From Scolanthus callimorphus (taxonomy: Eukaryota > Cnidaria > Anthozoa > Actiniaria > Edwardsiidae): DNA of 64,000 nt. The notes under the pieces were generated by a model that did not search any database, was not told the DNA's origin, and saw only the letters and a list, made by a program, of their open reading frames with translations. This document shows, one piece after another, positions 11,298-20,700 of the stretch. Numbering within the stretch: position 1 is the first letter of the stretch; each line of letters starts with the position of its first letter. The stretch is taken from NCBI GenBank assembly GCA_033964015.1, contig CM066913.1:27802790-27866789 (forward strand), written 5' to 3'. The translations under genes were made by a program, and so were the position numbers.

Positions 11298-12244
11298 AAG
11301 CTCGATGCCAGGAACTTTTGTTACAAGGCTTGGCCCCTACCACGCGGAAGTCCTACGCCTCTGGCCAGAGAAGATTCATCTCCTTTTGCGCTCAGCTAGG
11401 TAAGGTACATCCGCTAACAGGTTCCCCTTGCCCGGTAGATGAATGGACCCTGTGTCTCTTTGCATCTCACCTCTCAGAGACGTTGCAACACGGATCAATT
11501 AAAGTCTACCATGCGGCCGTGCGCGCCTTACATGTGGAACAAGGCTTCGGGGACCCGCTTGCCAACTGCTTAAGGCTAGAGAGAGTGATGAAAGGGATCA
11601 AACGTCTCAAAGGAACTAAGGCCCCGAATCGCCTACCAATCACCGGTGAGCTAATGCTGGTTATTCATAGTCATTTGGACTTTTCGATCCCCGACCACGT
11701 CATGTTTTGGGCTGCTTGCTGCCTGGCCTTCTTTGGCTTCATGCGATCGGCCGAATTCACGGTCGACAGTTTACGCGTCTATTCGCCATTAATTCATCTC
11801 AGCGTCTCAGATATAACTTTGGATTCCTCGGACTCGCCACACTGCATTAGGATCAACATCAAGGCGTCAAAAACCGACCCTTTCCGCAAGGGGACCTTTG
11901 TGTTTATAGGTAGGGCAAAGCCCCCTCTCTGCGCGGTGGAGGCGCTTTTTGCTTACTTGAATCTACGAGGCGGAGCCCAGGGACCGCTTTTCCTGCTGCA
12001 ATCGGGACAACCGCTGTCGCGCAAAACGTTGACGGAATGGCTCAGGCAGATTTTCGTTACGGCCAACGTTTCTGGAAACTACGCTAGCCATAGTTTTCGC
12101 ATTGGCGCTGCTACCGTTGCCGCTCGTAACGGTCTCCCGGACCACCTTATCCAAGCCCTCGGCCGTTGGTCGAGTAGCGCGTATAAGGGCTACATCCGCA
12201 CCCCAGTTGATGTTCTCGCCGCCGCGGCTTCGCATTTAGTGTGA
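11207..12244 (+). CDS. Tyrosine recombinase of the PAT-like retrotransposon
   Basis: The frame is intact and encodes 345 residues. Residues about 45-130 form the N-terminal core-binding domain (LAPTTRKSYASGQRRFISFC). The catalytic domain follows: the first Arg in FGFMRSAEF (about residue 178), a Lys-containing segment (INIKASKTDPFRKG), the HxxR box HSFRIGAATVAA, a GRWSS box, and the nucleophile Tyr within YKGYIRTP near the end. This is the R-H-R-Y set of phage-integrase-fold enzymes. It would insert circular cDNA without target duplication. All catalytic residues appear present, making it the best-preserved gene in this copy. The true start could be a downstream codon. Confidence 0.92.
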   Translation: MAGVPPSGSVGQPIGDSTSTRIAPSLGFPLEARCQELLLQGLAPTTRKSYASGQRRFISFCAQLGKVHPLTGSPCPVDEWTLCLFASHLSETLQHGSIKVYHAAVRALHVEQGFGDPLANCLRLERVMKGIKRLKGTKAPNRLPITGELMLVIHSHLDFSIPDHVMFWAACCLAFFGFMRSAEFTVDSLRVYSPLIHLSVSDITLDSSDSPHCIRINIKASKTDPFRKGTFVFIGRAKPPLCAVEALFAYLNLRGGAQGPLFLLQSGQPLSRKTLTEWLRQIFVTANVSGNYASHSFRIGAATVAARNGLPDHLIQALGRWSSSAYKGYIRTPVDVLAAAASHLV

Positions 12245-12354
12245 ATTAAAGCTCGGATTTATGGTGTTTAGTAGTTGTTTCTTCGGTACTTGCTAGGTTT
12301 GGAGTCGTGGCACCATGGCTCTCGCCACAGTCCCTTCCTTTTCAAGTACCGTTT

Positions 12355-12456
12355 GGCGGGGAGCTGTGGCCCGTTGCCATGGTTCCTCCGATAGCGCACG
12401 GTCCGCGACCGCTGCGCACCGTACCCAGCTCCAAACTTATCAGACGATGAGTTTTA
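12355..12456 (+). repeat. Split direct repeat B1
   Basis: This 102-bp segment starting ggcggggagctgtggcccg is repeated at 12714-12815. It directly abuts A2. The B1/A2 joint reproduces the junction expected of the circular DNA intermediate, as known for PAT-like elements. Confidence 0.92.
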
Positions 12457-12652
12457 ATGTGTTTGAATGTAATTTGAACGAAGTAAAACCGAGTCATTGC
12501 TACTATTTCCCGACATCGTTCGTGCGCTGGTCGGGGCTGTCTCGGGGCTCGGCGCCCCTTCGGCTTAAGACGGGCCTCCCCTATCGGTGGAGCTTGGAAG
12601 CGTGGTCAGAGTTGGAAAGCATTGAAACCTTTCGCTAAAAGGTTGTTTTTCT
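12457..12652 (+). repeat. Split direct repeat A2
   Basis: Second copy of A1, immediately after B1 and followed by a 61-bp spacer before B2. Confidence 0.93.
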
Positions 12653-12713
12653 CCCACCCACCCTCTCCTGGTAAGTATAATTCTCCACTGTGAAATCAGT
12701 GTGACGGGTATCG

Positions 12714-12815
12714 GGCGGGGAGCTGTGGCCCGTTGCCATGGTTCCTCCGATAGCGCACGGTCCGCGACCGCTGCGCACCGTACCCAGCTCCAAACTTATC
12801 AGACGATGAGTTTTA
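12714..12815 (+). repeat. Split direct repeat B2, right end of the PAT-like element
   Basis: Second copy of B1. Homology between the copies stops after gttttA, which defines the right boundary. Confidence 0.92.
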
Positions 12816-13029
12816 CATAGTGAGAACTTTTACAGTAGGGACGACTAAGTTGCTATAGTTTTGTGGATTGCGCTTCCTACCTAAATTCACTTACAACAAT
12901 CATATATTTGCCTATATATTATTCTCTTTCCACCATAATCGTCAGTTGCTACTTTTTATGTATTGCAAAATCGTTTAAGTTTTGTCTTTTTTTTTTAGTT
13001 TAGCCTTTGAACGTGATGGCCTCAAACAA

Positions 13030-13435
13030 TCAACAGATATCCAAAATGGCGGCACGGCGGCCATCTTGGATCCGCCATTTTGGATGACGTTCTACGCCCA
13101 TCAATCACCCTATTCCATAATATAGATACATTTTTTTGAATATCACATTGCCACTTATACATTTGAATTTCACTGGCCGTCAAAATTTGAAAAGAAAAAT
13201 CGGCGAAAAATTCATTGTAGAGGTTTGTGTGACAGCTGTCAATCATGACGTCATTTCACCTCTTAAAATGCAAAATTTGCGTTGACAACAAAAAAATTCA
13301 GCGTAAAATTCCACATAAGATGGCACTTGTTGCCAGCTTTTACTAAAAAATGCCTCATGAAGTACGATTTTCCGAAAGTTCGTCTAAAAAAAAAGTCTAT
13401 AAAACGGCTACCGGCGTCATGAGGAAAAGCAAAGC
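13030..13435 (-). repeat. Right member of the inverted repeat pair flanking the PAT-like element
   Basis: Inverted, diverged copy of 7,385-7,760 (see that entry). Shared landmarks are ggcggccatcttggatcc, tgtcaatcatgacgtca and ttgccagcttttactaaaaa. No clear target duplication is seen outside the pair. Confidence 0.7.
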
Positions 13436-14930
13436 CGATGTTCCTCCTTTCACCAAAAACTTAAAAGGCCGCCCATCCAGCGCTTCAAAGCATAGATGCA
13501 AAGCATGCTGTGTCTGGGAGGCGAGCGGCCGACTAGACGACCATCATGTGTTGGGATCTATGAGGCTATGACAAGGCACTGTTACTGTAGGAGAAGCAGA
13601 ACAATTCAATCAATACATCCGTAGGCTACCCAGGCTACTGATTTGTGAGAAGAATTAACGGCAAAATACAGAGAATGTATTGACATGTAAATCACGAGAA
13701 ACATATACGATGGAAATTTTAAAATCACGAATAAAAAACTGTTTTACAATAATAACTAGTTGTCCTTCTCTTACTTCTCTTGAAATCTGCGAAAATTATG
13801 GGGCTTTGAGCCCTTTCACTGTTCGCTCGCTCCTTATACAATAAAATTCGACTGATTTAAAAAAGGCCACCAAGATGGGTTCGACTTCAGAATACATCCT
13901 ACAATGCCCGGCAAATGGAATGAGAGTTGATGAGAGTATGCGATCAAACGTGAGCTCATCACAGTTTGATTAAGATGAAATTGCCCAGAGACCCCCAGAG
14001 TTACAGAGCATATGTAATTTCACTGGGTAGATGAGTCTATTTAATGTGATATTCCATTATAATTTTTGCAGGAGATATTATGGAAATATGAGACAGATCA
14101 TCCGAAAATTAAGTGGGAGACAAGGTTAACACTCTTGAGTCTCCCGCAAAATGTGCATGAGTTGGCATCTTTGCTGCGCCTATTTTTTTTTTTTTTATTT
14201 TGTAAAACCCTAGATCCAGCCCTTAAATCTAAGAATGATTTCTATAGATGAGCAGCTCATTTTATATGTGGCACAAAGTAAGAACAGAAACAACGAAAAT
14301 GTTTTACACGGCAAGATTTTAAATCACAAAGCTTGCAAAACAAAACGAGTGAAATTTAGAAAACAAATGTCATGCCTTCGACGCCCTTGTTCGATGAAAC
14401 CTCCGTTTTGATGTGTTTTCAAGCACAAGTAGCAAAAAGTATTCAGCAGAGTATTCAGCACTAATGAGTAAACAAATAGCTAACCAAGCCTCGCGAAAGA
14501 GTAAAAGAAGAGCATGAACCTAAGGTAGATTCCATACACAACAAGACGTTCGAGAGCTGAAGAAAAAGAGCTGTTTTTATCAGGGTTTCTTCACCGATCT
14601 CTTAATCAGGTAAGCCCTTTACATTAAGTGTCTTAGTACTTCGATATGTAGGCGATCGACCTTATGCATTCGTCTCCTCCCATTAATATTTCTCGGGATT
14701 TGAAGTATTAACGACACGTCATGGCCACGGCGCCAATGCCGAAATTCGACACCGAAGTCACTTCGACTGCCATTTGTTCCGAAAATTATGAATATAATCG
14801 AAAACAGAACCAGTTAAGGCTGGCCTCTAACATCACTTGCAGGTTACTAGACAGATAAGTTGGCCAGTTGTTGCAATCTGACCATGAAATAGGTGCAAGA
14901 AAGTTGGAAAATAGAAAGCTTCTGCTTCAA
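13436..14930. other. Gene-free AT-rich stretch
   Basis: No domain or clear TIR was recognised. Confidence 0.45.
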
Positions 14931-14934
14931 AGAT

Positions 14935-15310
14935 GGCGCTGCATGAGATAGAGGCTCAGAACAAGGTATTGCCAAATATGGCTATATACCGTAGACTGTT
15001 AACTCCCTTGGCATATTATAAATAATTGGTTTTTCTGTTGTGGGCGAATCAAGGACGCGGGAGGCTGGGTAGGACACTTGGGACGAGGTTGCTGTGGCTG
15101 GGTGGCTGGGAGCTGGGAGGGGATTTCCTTCCGCTCGTCCCTAGGCTCCCCACTCCGTTGAAATAATAGCACAGGAAGCCCAATTTCGAAGAATCGAACC
15201 GAATCCGAAACAGCCATGCAAACTGCAAACAGACCCCCCAAGACGCCTGCGGAGGAGGCTAGCTTTACGTATAGTATCGCGGTTAGATTTACGTTTTCTA
15301 AAGGAATTAA
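14935..15310 (-). repeat. Dispersed repeat, inverted relative to about 6,000-6,115
   Basis: The gatagaggctcagaacaagg and attgccaaatatggct blocks at the left, and tgcggaggaggct at the right, match in reverse complement the stretch at 6,000-6,115. Here the match is interrupted by about 240 bases of unrelated sequence. It is a non-coding fragment of unknown class. Confidence 0.6.
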
Positions 15311-15747
15311 AAGCATCTCAGAGGCAGTGTGGTTAGCGGGTAGATTGACAAGTAGGGCAGCAGTAGCGGGTAGATTGACTGTCGTCAGAATCTAAAGTGC
15401 GTCGTGTTCATTAAAGTGTTAGTCACGAAGTTGACGCTTTGTTTCGCCTATATACTGTAGGTGGTAGCGTTTACACTCAATCATGTTTATTACATTATTA
15501 GTTTTGAAGATTCTAGAAGTCATGTTGCGGGTTTCGTTAGTAGCGTTAAAAGAATAGAAAGTCCTGCCATCTGCGATATATTTATAAGTATTACAGTTAT
15601 CGCCGCAACGGTTTGAGCCGGGAGGGAGGTTGTTTATGCAGACAGGTTTAGTAACTAGAAGTATCTATGAAGTGCTCGAGGGCAGAGCTGCTCTTTCTAG
15701 AATTGTTTCCTAGTGTATAAAAATGAGGTGTCTGAATACTGTAAACC

Positions 15748-15930
15748 AGCGGCGTAGCCAGGAATTTCTGAAGGGGGGGGGGGGACGGATAGTGAAAACA
15801 TGGGACGAAAATGTTCAAATTTCCTTCAGCAAATACAGTAAATGTATGGGAAAATCTCCCGAGCAAGGGGGGCCCCGGTCCCCCCTGGCCCCCTGGCTTC
15901 GCTCCTTTAAAGAAGAAATTTTATAAATTA
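15748..15930 (+). repeat. Fragment of the ggcgtagcca repeat family with a G run
   Basis: It begins ccagcggcgtagccaggaat and contains a 12-base G run (15773-15784). The same start motif occurs at 63,666, and the related ggggcgtagct forms both ends of the 87-bp MITE at 50,672. Invertebrate hAT-like MITEs often have such ends. The right end is not defined here. Confidence 0.55.
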
Positions 15931-15984
15931 TTAAACTGTATAAAATTTCATTATTTCACAGGAAATTTCTGCAAAAAAAACAAC

Positions 15985-16280
15985 CTTGGGAAATATCTTC
16001 CCATTCATGGGAATTTCGACAATTCCCGAGGCTAGGTAAATCCCATGGTTGGGAAAAAAAGAGGCCTCCAGATTTCCCAAGCTTAAAGTTCATCCCATCG
16101 ATGGGAAAATAAATCACATGGTTGGGAAATCCCAATGCCATTGAACATTATTCCCATGGATGGGATTTTTAAATTTAAAAGTTGGTTACTGACCCAACTT
16201 TGGAAATTCAATTCCCATCCCTGGTAATTATCGTCATCCCATCGATGGGATAAATAAACCCATGCATGGGAATGGTGCAG
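15985..16280. repeat. Cluster of CCCATNNATGGGA-type palindromes
   Basis: About eight near-palindromic sites of the form cccatNNatggga lie in 300 bases: near 15999, 16042 (ggtt variant), 16093, 16114, 16151, 16217 (degenerate), 16236 and 16260. Their spacing is irregular, so this is not a simple tandem repeat. No gene is present. Confidence 0.7.
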
Positions 16281-16376
16281 GTGGTGGGACCGAGAGGTTC
16301 GTGCATGGTGAAATCATTCTTCCCATTGCTGAGATTAAGAATTTGAAGGATAAGGGAAAACTACTGATATTTGCAC

Positions 16377-16855
16377 AGTGGAACCCCGATTTTACGACCT
16401 TCGAACTAACGATATCCCCGATTTAAGATAACATTTCTGGGTCCCTGCGAAAAATACAGAAAACTGTATGAAACAGAACCCCGATGTAACGATACTCGGT
16501 CCAACGACATTCCCGATTTTACGATGGTAATCTTTTGACCGAAGCATAATTTGTTCCCGCTACAACGATATAGATGCGGTCTATGGTAAATAAAAGTAGA
16601 ACAGAAACTTTAGCAATCATACGATTTCCAAAAATGTCTTTATATGCGTGGTGTCCTCGTTTTACAGTAACTGAATCTCGCCAGTGATTAATGCAATACA
16701 ATCAGTCTTTGGTTGGAAAATTTATAATCGACCGGAACCCGATATAATGTATAACGATATTTTCAATGGCTTTGCCAATTTATATCGTTAAATCGAGAGT
16801 ACGGATACAAACCCCGAAATACGATACAGTTTTCATATCGTAAAATCTTTTGATT
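16377..16855 (+). mobile_element. Degenerate pogo/Tigger-like MITE
   Basis: The left end cagtggaaccccgattttac is a typical start for pogo/Tigger-type elements. The motif (aaccccgat...acgat) recurs internally at about 16476 and 16735, with a partial inverted form near 16,790. The right terminus is eroded, so no target duplication can be named. There is no coding capacity. Confidence 0.55.
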
Positions 16856-17408
16856 ATCATGGTCACGTGAGTGAACCACGGGAGTTGCTCAACCGTGGTT
16901 GTTTGCAATCAGGGGCCAGGTTCCGTGATCTGTCACTGTGTTGTAATTATTTTAACTCACTCATGTTATAACCTCTTCGTGGTTCTTAAATCTGATTTTT
17001 GTATTTGAGACAATTTTTTGCGAGTGGCGCAAAGTGAAAACTATTCGGTCAATATTACTCATCAACCTAAGGCAAAGAGTTGTCGCTTACTTTTCAAAAA
17101 ACGGTAGGCATCGCATAAGCAGAGCGCGAATCATGTTTGAGAATTGCTGAATTCCTACTAGAGACGAGTTTCCCGTCTGAGATTCTTTAACGTGTTTCCC
17201 TGTTCTTCTGTGATCACGCGAAATAAAAACTTTTTGAAGGAGAAAGTTTGGCGATCATAAGTTTCCGACTAGACTTTACATAAGACATGAAATTTTTCTG
17301 ACGAGAAAACTCGGCTCTAGTGTGAAATTCGGCTATTTTATAAAACGCCCCTCCCAAACGCATTTCCTAAATTATAAGAAACATATCTGACTCTCAGGTA
17401 TAAAACTC

Positions 17409-17480
17409 TAAAATTCTACCTCACCACTACGTCATCAGGAGATCACGTGAGATTGCACAACTTGCTAGCTCGCTCAATGC
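17409..17480 (+). repeat. Left terminal repeat of the DIRS-like element
   Basis: The segment from aattctacctcaccac through gagatcacgtgagattgcac to ttgctagctcgctcaat is repeated inverted in two pieces at the right end (23,695-23,752 and 23,912-23,950). This matches the complex inverted termini of DIRS1-type elements. Confidence 0.7.
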
Positions 17481-17674
17481 ATGCTTGCTCAGCGAAGCGA
17501 ACACACGTGTTTTCATAGCTGAAGACTATAAACGTTCAAATTGCCCAAAATTGGGACGAACTGTGGAGTTACTACTCAAATGAGGGAAGAAAAATCCAAC
17601 CCTGAGGGTGTAATCACCAAAACTCAGGGTTGTGAGCATGAACGTATTTAACAAATCCAAGCGCGGAAAAGTCA

Positions 17675-18165
17675 ATGGCGGGAAATCCCACAACCATAAC
17701 CACAAGAACAAACATTGAAGTGGAAACGCCTGTGACCCAGACAAGGTCTGCAGCTGGAGGCTCAAAGGTTAAAAAAGCAGCGAAAAAGCCATCTAATTCA
17801 GCTAGCAGCAATACGGGACCGGGAAAGTCCAATGACCATCCCGCTCGACAAAAACAGAACAAACAAGATGGCGGCTATCTTGTTGACATGGCGGGCCCGT
17901 CGCAATCTTCTGCGATAACAGATGCAATAGTGCAAAGTATGCAGGCTGGATTCAATGAACTAGCCTCCTTGCTCAAAGAAGGAAGTGGCCTAAAGGGCTC
18001 AAAAAAGGACCGGAACTCGTCCCATACTTTAAAAGCTCAAGTTCAGGCGAAACGTGCTCGACACGAAAGCTTCTCAGAGTCCTCCGAGTCAGGGAGTGAT
18101 TCGGCTGGGGAAGGCGACACGCAAGGCCCCGAACCTATAAAGGTTGACAAAGGAATAGAAGTAAT
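17675..18165 (+). pseudogene. DIRS-like gag, N-terminal part, cut by a nested insertion
   Basis: An ATG at 17,675 opens a Thr/Lys/Ser-rich N-terminus (MAGNPTTITTRTN). A helix-like segment follows (AIVQSMQAGFNELASLLKEG), then a basic stretch and an acidic/Ser-rich stretch (SESSESGSDSAGEGD). The gag frame is lost at about 18,165, where a palindromic element begins, and only short foreign residues precede the stop at 18,184. Gag-like sequence resumes at about 19,905 (DEPSKEEHNGNEVDIFDEIEEQYDLDEK). The product is truncated. Assignment rests on position upstream of DIRS RT and on the overall composition. Confidence 0.65.
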
Positions 18166-18301
18166 ATTTCAAATCCGACAATGAGGACTGGACCGTATTT
18201 CAAGTCCGCAGCAATTAGTTCCAGTCCGAGGCGGAGCCGAGGACTGGAACTAATTGCAAGGACTTGAAATATGGTCCAGTCCGAATTGGAGGATTTGAAA
18301 T
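18166..18301. mobile_element. Near-perfect palindromic MITE in the DIRS gag
   Basis: The left arm (atttcaaatccgac, ggactggaccgtatttcaag, caattagttccagtcc) is matched by the inverted right arm around the centre gaggcggagccgagg. Total length is 136 bp. It would fold into one long hairpin. It starts exactly where gag homology stops. Confidence 0.8.
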
Positions 18302-18692
18302 GACTTCTCATGCTCATTAATTATTTGGGAGGCAAAATTGAAAGAGAAAGACTTGAAGTGGTAGAATCAACTTCTTTGTCTTGATGTCGGTTGTTGTGAT
18401 ACAACAAAGAGAACAAGAGCGAATTTCATTATAAGAGTGGTTTGCATATACCCGTGTGTTATTATCAAAACCGAAATAATCCGACTTTCATCTGTGATAA
18501 GCGGTTGGATTAAGCCCGTAAATCACAGTAAACTAATTACATAGCCCTTTGTTCTGTTTACACTTTTGAGCGGAGTTTATAAAAACTACGCTTGAATCGA
18601 AATCACTTGGGACGTGAGGTGTATTCGTCGTGTTGAAGTCTGAATTTCCATTTAGCGCTGGGTCGCGATCGACTTCACTTGATAGTTCGCAC

Positions 18693-18987
18693 CATGGCCT
18701 CGATAAGAATAACTGGGACGAAAATGTCGGTGCAGTCCCTTGACTTTTGGATTATGAAAGTTGTGCAGACGGTGACCAATAAGAAAGGTAAACCTGTAAT
18801 TATTTTTTTCCGTTTAGAATTGTGCAATATTGGTAACACAACGCAAACTTACGAAATTTTAGTTAAATTGTTTGCTATTTGTATACCTTTCATAGGTGAA
18901 AGATACCCAGCTAAAAGTTTGTACCAGGTTTGGAAAGCAAGACTCGAACAGCTGTCAATATATTGGACAAGAAAAAACATGAGTTAA
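18693..18987 (+). pseudogene. Possible Crypton-type (DUF3504-like) N-terminal gene fragment, two exons
   Basis: The ATG at 18,693 opens MASIRITGTKMSVQSLDFWIM and continues to TNKKG, where a splice-donor-like aaaggtaaac occurs. After about 105 bases an acceptor-like ttcatag leads to GERYPAKSLYQVWKARLEQ and a stop. The pattern FW...F/VVQ..-G..YP.KSLYQ resembles the N-terminal domain of Crypton-derived recombinase proteins (ZMYM/QRICH1/KIAA1958 type). The catalytic part is absent. This similarity is from memory and weak; it may also be a captured host exon pair. Confidence 0.35.
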
Positions 18988-19091
18988 GATTTCAAATGTA
19001 CTATAATATTATAAATCAAACTACCGAATTTTGTAACCCTAAAGGAGAACGAGAGTGGCGTAGGCATGAAATGTAAGAGCTGGTGTTTATT

Positions 19092-19205
19092 TAGCCTGCG
19101 AGCCGGCTCTCCAGTGGGTTTTCCAGAGAAGAATTTGTTACGAATCCCGCGCGCCAAAAAATCGAATATCCGAAAAAACCCACTGTAGAGCCGGCTCGCA
19201 GGCTA
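19092..19205. mobile_element. 114-bp MITE with perfect 9-bp target duplication
   Basis: The termini tagcctgcgagccggctct and agagccggctcgcaggcta are perfect inverted repeats, and the match continues into the gtgggttttc region. The sequence gtgtttatt is repeated directly at 19083-19091 and 19206-19214. A 9-bp duplication suggests a Mutator-like (MULE) transposase acting in trans. Confidence 0.85.
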
Positions 19206-19615
19206 GTGTTTATTGAGAAACCGGGTTCGGACTCTGACCGGTTCGATAGAAATGCGTCGGTGGGTGGAAAATAGAAGCTTATTCTTTTCACTGATATGCG
19301 TATTTTTTATTAGTTTTGCAGGTTTGAGATGTGTTCTTGATGTTGGCAATGAGGCAGTTTTGCCAGTTTTCAGGTTAGATGAAAAATATATTAGTTACTA
19401 AACGAGTATAGCGTGCCTGAAAAGTCATCTGCTCGCAGTTGGAATTACGCGCGATTGGCCAATAAACATTAGTGGGAATTATTGCAATGTGACCATTTAT
19501 CAATTTGTAAAACAGTACGCTGTCTTTATAATTTACTGTACTTTGGATGCAAAACGCATCAAATAAAGTCTATGTTGTTGTTTGTTGTGTTGAACGTTTT
19601 CACTTACAGAGATTG

Positions 19616-19755
19616 ATTCTTTTCCAGTTCTTCAGGGACACCTTTTCCCTGAACTGATTTAATTTTGTTCCAGTACCTAAGGGACATCCCAAAGGAACTG
19701 GAACAAAATTAAATCAGTTCAGGAATAGACGTCCCTGAGCAACTGGAAAAGAATT
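19616..19755. repeat. Hairpin (foldback) repeat of about 140 bp
   Basis: The arms ttcttttccagttcttcagg and cctgagcaactggaaaagaa enclose further inverted blocks (ctgatttaattttgttccag and its complement). It is a palindromic MITE of the same style as 18,166-18,301. Confidence 0.75.
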
Positions 19756-19904
19756 AATTAAGCCCCAGCTCTTCCCTGCTGATTTCAATACCCTCCCCGG
19801 CTTTTAGATTGTACTGGACCGGGTTTCCAGTATCATCACGTGACCCAATTTTCGCTCTTGCAATTGGCTGTTATCCTCGTGAATAATTAATGAGTATGAG
19901 AAGG

Positions 19905-20700
19905 TCTATTCGACGATGAGCCCTCTAAGGAGGAGCACAATGGCAATGAGGTTGATATTTTCGATGAAATCGAAGAGCAATACGACCTTGATGAGAAGTG
20001 TGGCCCACCAGTCTCTGACAAAGTGGCGGCCTTAACGAACAAAATGGCGCGTGCCAAACTCAGTGATGATGATTTAAAAGAAAAACTGAACAAATTTAAG
20101 CGCCAAAAAACTGTGATAAAATGGTACAAGTCAAAGTCAACCCGGAAATATGGGGGAAAATTACTTCAGCCACTAGAAGCCGAGACTTAAAACTACAGAA
20201 AATACAATCCGTCTTGCTCAAAGCCACACATCTGGGCTTGTGCAATTGGCAGACAAATTCTACTGCCAGAAGGACAAGGCCAATGCCATACCTATCATGA
20301 ACATATTATCCCTCATCACTCATGCTAATTGTGACTTGAGTCACAGGCGTCGGGACCTTATCAAACCAGACCTCAACAGATCATACCAACAAATTTGCTC
20401 TGAGCAGTTGGAAGTCACCGACCTATTATTTGGGGATGACTTGACTCAAAACATCAAGGATATAAATACCACCAACAGGGTGGGAAACCGGTTGCTTGAC
20501 CAGCCAAGCCATTTCAAACGGCCACGCTCTGATTTTAATAGGAGATCTTCAAATCCATCAAAAAACGGCCAGCGACTGGGGTACAGACCCCAAGTAGCCA
20601 ACAGGAAGTGGCAAAAACACAACAACTACCCTCAGAGTCAGAAAAAGAAAGACGAGAGAAGGGGAGAGAGATAGACTCACAGCAAGAGTCTAATGCCTCA
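19905..20700 (+). pseudogene. DIRS-like gag, C-terminal part, frameshifted
   Basis: After the nested insertion the frame reads DIFDEIEEQYDLDEKCGPPVSDKVAALTNKMARAKLSDDDLKEKLNKFKRQ, a typical DIRS gag region. It then hits stops. Further gag sequence is in the frame of 20,240-20,674 (MQLADKFYCQKDKANAIPIM and GDDLTQNIKDINTTNRVGNRLL), ending in a basic N/R/K-rich tail. At least two frameshifts are needed to link the parts. Confidence 0.7.

Larger units (their letters stand above)
9404..12815 (+). mobile_element. PAT-like tyrosine-recombinase retrotransposon, internally deleted
   Basis: The element has the full split direct repeat layout of PAT/Ngaro-type DIRS-order retrotransposons: A1 (9404-9599), coding region, B1 (12355-12456) abutting A2 (12457-12652), then B2 (12714-12815). 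Inside are a gag with a zinc-knuckle region, the end of RNase H, and a complete tyrosine recombinase, all on the plus strand. The RT domain is missing between gag and RNase H, where a 19-base C run lies. Such elements integrate through a recombinase acting on a circular DNA and leave no target duplication. Confidence 0.92.
18302..19904. mobile_element. Nested TIR element in the DIRS gag
   Basis: The left end gacttctcatgctcattaat is answered by the inverted right end attaatgagtatgagaaggt at 19,886-19,904. Gag homology resumes just after. Inside are a two-exon coding fragment (18,693-18,987), a 114-bp MITE and a second hairpin. No transposase is recognised. Confidence 0.65.

Noticed and set aside
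13350..13571. Plus-strand frame with CKACC motif
   Set aside because: It overlaps the end of the inverted repeat and shows no known zinc-binding spacing.
15321..15400. tRNA-like box A (gtggttagcgggtag)
   Set aside because: No matching box B or cloverleaf could be drawn nearby; probably chance within a short direct repeat.
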